A stretch of DNA of 64,000 nt, from the NCBI GenBank assembly GCA_005406025.1, contig BGZK01000756.1:229470-293469 (forward strand). Direction: 5' to 3'. Each line of letters begins with the position of its first letter. The stretch's first letter is position 1. A program made the translations under genes and the position numbers. The notes beneath the pieces are model-generated. The model saw only the letters and a list, made by a program, of their open reading frames with translations. It was not told where the DNA came from and searched no databases. The stretch comes from Eumeta japonica. Its lineage: Eukaryota; Arthropoda; Insecta; Lepidoptera; Psychidae. Positions 59,541 to 64,000 of this stretch are shown piece by piece.

Positions 59541-61365
59541 TATTTTTAGAATATCGTATGCGACAATGCTAATACGGTTTTCTTATGTTTACAGGTTAAA
59601 AAAAAAAAAGAATTACAAAGGACGTAAAGGTGTTTAACAAAATTAAGATGTTATGAAGTTTAGGTTGATGTTTCGCCGTGAAAATTGGAATTTTTTCCGG
59701 AAATTACTGTTTTTATTGCATCAGTTGAGAAGAATTCTGAGCGTTCATCAATATGTTGATGCTTTGAAGTGGCAGGAGCGCGTTCTATAATTTACAACAT
59801 CTTGATGCACGTATCTCCTTCCGTTCCTATCCTCTCCCCACCTTTCTGTCCATATATGTATATATGTGCGCGTGCGTCGAGCGCCGTGTGTATAAATGTA
59901 AACTCTTAACTGCTTCTAAAACACTTAACAAATTAAGTTCTTTTGCGTCTAACGACTTATTGACCATTAGCGTCGGCATGAACACGGAATTGATTGGTGT
60001 TGTAGGTTTATAGTAATTTCTAATATCATCTCTAGAGCTCGCACAATTTTTGTTCCCTAGAAAATGTCATCGATAAAAGAAATGCTATAAAACTTTTTTT
60101 TTATATTTCCGTAGCGACTTGATGCATCTACTTTAAAATTTAATCATATTTAGATTTCAAATGCATCGAATTCCGTATCCTTGCCGAATATTGGTTTAAT
60201 CTTTTAAGAAATTTCGCTGCCAAAATAAGTTAAAATAATAGCTTTTTTATGTTTTTATTTTACTTATTTTATTATATTTAGCAATCATAAATTTTATCAG
60301 CATCTTAATATCTGTCAAGCTAACTGAGATTCTGATCAAATACCAGTAAATGTAACGCCTGTCATGTGTAGCAAACCATTGAGATATATAAGTAAATACC
60401 AATTAGAAACGATACGAAAATGCAAAAGACACGATACATTTATTTAACGTACGAAAAAAGAACAATTTTATTGACCTCAAAGATCTCTATAGAAATTATA
60501 CACTCATTTTATGTCCAAACAAAAACCCATAATAATGTAATCACACTGTTTCAACTCGAAGAGAAAAAAATGGTGTCTTTCAGATAAATTATTTATATTT
60601 CTTTTTTGTGTCAAGACTGAAAAATATTATAGTAAAAAATGTTTGATTAAAATGACTAGAAATTTAATCCAGACTAATAAAGTACGCAAGTATTTTTAAT
60701 TAACATAACAATAACAATTCCTCCTGAATCAGACCCAAATTAAAATAACCCACTAAAAGAACTTAATTTATTTTATCAAATACGTTGAACTTTTTTCTAT
60801 TGTAAACAAAAACTAAAATCGTTATCTTAATTAAATAAGCTCTTAATTTTGAACTTACATAAACATTTCTAAGCTTAATTTTATAACACAAATAACAGCC
60901 ATGATGTATAGATAAACAGATATAATTTTGTACTTATTATAAATTGAACCGACAATTAAACAAATAATTCTGTTCATACGATCATACTTCGTGCTTCCAC
61001 GTTCTAACGTAAGACCATAAACGATAAAGATACGCGTAGTGACCTTCGAACAAAAGCTAACTATGTACGTCTGTCGGTCAATTATTTGCGACGTGTCCTG
61101 TATTTCTTCCGAGAATTTCTCCCAGGACGTTCAAACAATTCCGCCGCAAAAAGACCGGATCTCAGTCCTCATTAGCAAGAGGATCTCGTTAGGGAAAAGC
61201 TCCCTTTTGCCCCTTAAAAAGAAAACTTCGCTTCCACTCATCCAGGCAATAAATACTCTATACTAACTAATAGCTTCATAAATTGTGAGCGTCCTACCCC
61301 GCTGCCTGAAAACTTTTTTACATGCCTGAAAAAAAAAATGCGCGAGCACTGTTGCTTATTCGACA
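59541..61365. other. Non-coding stretch, nothing supported
   Basis: 61010-61260 has an open frame with mixed composition (CCGCCGCAAAAAGACCGG) but no recognised motif and no splice sites that decide it. Confidence 0.4.
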
Positions 61366-61590
61366 TAATGAAAGCCGGCTCGGACGGCGTACTATTATCT
61401 GCGCGCGTATCTCGCTGCGTATGCGGGTCCCTTTCGAGCTCGCGAGCCTAACGGGCGGAGCTTTGAGTTAGAGCGGGAGAAACGATTCCGAATCGTTTTA
61501 TCCATAATCTACATAGGGCGGGAAAGAGTGACGTGAGCGGAATGAAGCGGCGGGAGTGACTAGTGTTGTGACCGTGCTGGGAAATGTGAC
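61366..61590. promoter_or_regulatory. CpG-rich stretch with palindrome, possible regulatory DNA
   Basis: Dense CpG (GCTCGGACGGCG, TGCGCGCGTATCTCGC, GAGCTCGCGAGCC). AAACGATTC at 61480-61488 is mirrored by GAATCGTTT at 61490-61498. Non-repetitive to the eye; the function is inferred only from composition. Confidence 0.25.
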
Positions 61591-62078
61591 ACCAGAATAA
61601 CAGTAGCAAGAACTGTTATTTTGGACGTAGCAAACTTTGCATGCTAATAATAAAATTCGTTATGACGGATGAAATAGAAAAAAAAATAATAGCTTTGTAG
61701 ACTAAATAAGCTTGAATTTACATGATTTAGGGACGAGAGTTATCATAATATATTTTCGGTTTATAAATACATGTTATTTTTATATGATTTATACAAACAA
61801 CCTGCAAGTAAGAATGATTCACAAATATCACATTTATTTAAATTGCAACACACTTGCATTATGTTGTAAACGATGTTATTTCGTGGAACTTCATGATTAG
61901 ACGCTCACCAGCGAGATGTAATGACATACTGCATACAGCCCACTGCTGATTCTCGAATATATTATTCTATGAATTCTCATCTAACGACTTGCATATTTAT
62001 TCGAAGGTCTTGATAGATGATGACAGCTCGAACACGAGAGCAAGTGTTAATTGTTTATTTATCTTAACCGTCATTTAA
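61591..62078. other. Non-coding stretch, nothing recognised
   Basis: No supported feature. Confidence 0.5.
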
Positions 62079-63370
62079 CGGGAATAGATGGAATAGCAAT
62101 GAAACTATAAAAAGTATAAAAAATCTCATAATTGAAAATTTAAGAAATAGCATTAATAATTGTTTGGAAAAGGAAGTATATCCTGAAACACTAAAAATTG
62201 CTAATATTACACCTATTTTCAAAATTTAATTTAAAATAGACCCTAGTAATTATCGCCCTATTTCTATTTCACCGGCACTATCCAAAATATTTGAGAAAAT
62301 ATTGTACTGTCGACTATTTGATTATCTCACAAACATGTTTTTTTGTTTGCACGTCAGTACAGATTTAGATGTAAATCAAATACACTCTCGGCAACCACCG
62401 ATCTTGTGACAAAAATAAAATACAGCATCGACAATAGGCAAATAGTCGTAAGCGTATTCATCGACCTAAAAAAGGCATTAAATACAGTTTGTCATCAGAT
62501 ACTACTGAATAAGTTAAAATACATCGGAATAACGAAAAAAAGCGTACAAAATTTATGAATCATATTTTATTAACAGATATCAAATCGTAAAAATTGATTC
62601 TTATGAAAGCAAGCCAATTAAAATTGACTATGGAGTACCGCAGGAATTAATTTTGGGACTATTGCTTTTTTTAATCTACATAAATAATGTAAGCTATATT
62701 GGATTGAGTGGTCATATAACACTTAATGCAGATGACGCCTGTTTTTTTTTTTTATTTTAGGCACGCAATGCCTAAAATAATAAATGACGCACAAAAAGAT
62801 CTAAATTTATTTAATATATGGTTAAAACAGAATACATCAAAATCACTACATAATCTTCTCAAAAATAAAAGGATTTCTGATCATCGACTACTTACAATAA
62901 ATAAACAAATTCTACATACCTCAAAAAATGAAAAATAGTTAAGTGATAATACTTAATATTAGAAAAAGCATATTGAATATGTGCAAACCAAAATTGTTCC
63001 ATTAACTTTTTTGTTCTTGAACATTGTTCCATTAACATAATTGAGCATTACGGAATATAGCGAAGTATTTTCCATCCAAAATTAGACATACAATCTACAA
63101 CACACTAGTTAAACCGCACTTGGAATACTTAATACAGGTATGTTGCGCTGCAAAGTCTGATATCGCTTTGTTACAATGATCACAAAATAAAATGATAAAA
63201 ATCTTACATCACTTTGACTATCTAACACCAACACATAAATTGTGGAGAATATAAAAAATGCCAAGACGCTGAGTATATATAAAAATAAATTAAAGGTATA
63301 CATTTGTAATAAACACGTAGATATTCAGTAGGTATTCCATAATGAAATTCAATATATATATATATATTTG
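62079..63370 (+). pseudogene. Jockey/CR1-like LINE relic, most of the reverse transcriptase
   Basis: Ordered reverse transcriptase motifs across several frames: GIDGIAMK (62082), PSNYRPISISPALSKIFEK (62242), VSVFIDLKKALNTVCHQ (62450), YGVPQELILGLLLFLIYIN (62630) and LNADDACFF (62725), then INDAQKDLNLFNIWLKQN and later VKPHLEYLIQV (about 63110). The catalytic FADD is changed to NADD and the motif PQGS to PQEL; stops and frameshifts abound. It ends near a (TA)n run at 63350-63366. It is 5'-truncated, as usual for LINEs. Dead. Confidence 0.75.
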
Positions 63371-64000
63371 TTATATTGCATTTAACTAGATTCTAAAATT
63401 TCCGAAACTTCAGGGTCATGTTATAATATAATACTGTAATAACTAGTATTTAATTTTTTCTATAAGTAAACTGTATATGTGAATTCATTGAGAAATATTT
63501 TTTTAAACCGAAATCGAATTAATTATATACAATTTTCACGTATGTTTTGTGCCTAATTAGCACGTCCTCAGAAAAACACAGTCACATATATCACGTCTGA
63601 CTGTCTGCGTTTTTTACACAACACGTAATCACATTCATATGATTAATTTTTATTTTGACGAAGATATCTCTTGAACGAAGCAACAGATTTGAAGGGGCCT
63701 TGTGGCATTCGAAGCAGCTTGTTGAATTCAAAAATTTTGAACTTAAAGATCAATCAAAAAATATTCAAACGTTATTTTCATAAAAGATTTTTGAAAAAAA
63801 TTCTACATTCAATATTCTACAACAACATTTTGCTTATAAATTTAATTGATTTAAATGAGATGTGATGGTATCGTAGCGTATTAAGTTCAGAAATAAATTT
63901 TACTTTAAAATTAAATTTTTAAATATTTAAAAATACTACAAAATACTCTTTTTGGTTTTTCGTTCACGTGCTCTTGAAGAAATAAATAAAATTTATTTCA
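63371..64000. other. Non-coding AT-rich stretch, nothing recognised
   Basis: The open frame at 63671-63865 is Asn/Ile/Lys-rich with no recognised motif. Confidence 0.45.

Noticed and set aside
61039..61266. 75-codon open frame
   Set aside because: Mixed composition but no motif, Kozak start or splice site; could not be told from chance.
62749..62779. 12-bp palindrome TTATTTTAGGCA / TGCCTAAAATAA
   Set aside because: It falls inside the LINE reading frame, where the flanking residues (DDACFF ... INDAQKDLN) continue across it, so it is probably coincidental rather than an insertion.
1..64000. tRNA, rRNA, CRISPR arrays and bacterial-type operons
   Set aside because: I looked for B-box-like GGTTCGAATCC motifs, rRNA-like stretches and regular short spaced repeats and found none; the tandem arrays have no unique spacers.

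Overview
The window is animal nuclear DNA, almost certainly from a moth or butterfly (Lepidoptera). It is AT-rich, genes are sparse and have introns, and it is full of degenerate insect transposons. The organism call rests mainly on interspersed repeats I recognise as typical of lepidopteran genomes: three copies of a poly(A)-ended retroposon family (about 3.2, 17.9 and 40.6 kb), copies of two 'aggttccg'-type repeats, mariner, RTE-like and jockey-like relics, and a Helitron with a classical CTAG end. I saw no bacterial operons, CRISPR arrays, rRNA or tRNA genes.

Three host protein genes can be supported, all on the + strand. (1) 13299-16223 is an intact, intronless-coding TRPA-subfamily cation channel of 974 aa, most like insect pyrexia: N-terminal ankyrin repeats, six membrane segments, a pore with a GEL filter, and a C-terminal coiled coil. 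(2) 36316-37472 is a small gene that appears only after splicing three short exons joined by GT-AG introns with matching phases (66 aa, family not recognised). (3) 41530-43610 is a two-exon gene for a 100-aa coiled-coil, probably tail-anchored membrane protein. Its first exon is only 25 coding bases, and an NRF1-like GCGCATGCGT motif lies about 120 bp upstream. These genes show no evident functional link.

Layout: 0-13 kb is non-coding with a 71-bp tandem duplication next to a CpG-rich stretch and several repeats. 13.3-16.6 kb is the channel gene. 17-35 kb is a graveyard of transposons, including a TIR element with a TTAA-like target site nested in an older repeat, a mariner relic, RTE and jockey-like fragments, and several perfect hairpins. 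36-44 kb holds the two small spliced genes. 45-49 kb has a LINE relic and a diverged tandem array of about 118 bp period. 49.1-55.9 kb is a large inverted repeat with arms of about 2.47 kb (roughly 93-97% identical in stretches aligned by eye), each carrying the same Helitron, around a 1.9 kb spacer. 56-59.2 kb is transposon-derived sequence that grades into a homogeneous satellite of about 122 bp period (about 18 copies), followed by a CpG-rich block near 59.4 kb. 62.1-63.4 kb is another LINE reverse-transcriptase relic.

The most noteworthy items are the two spliced small genes, the Helitron-bearing inverted repeat, the transposon-derived 122-bp array, and the 118-bp array. All family assignments come from memory of conserved motifs, with no database search.
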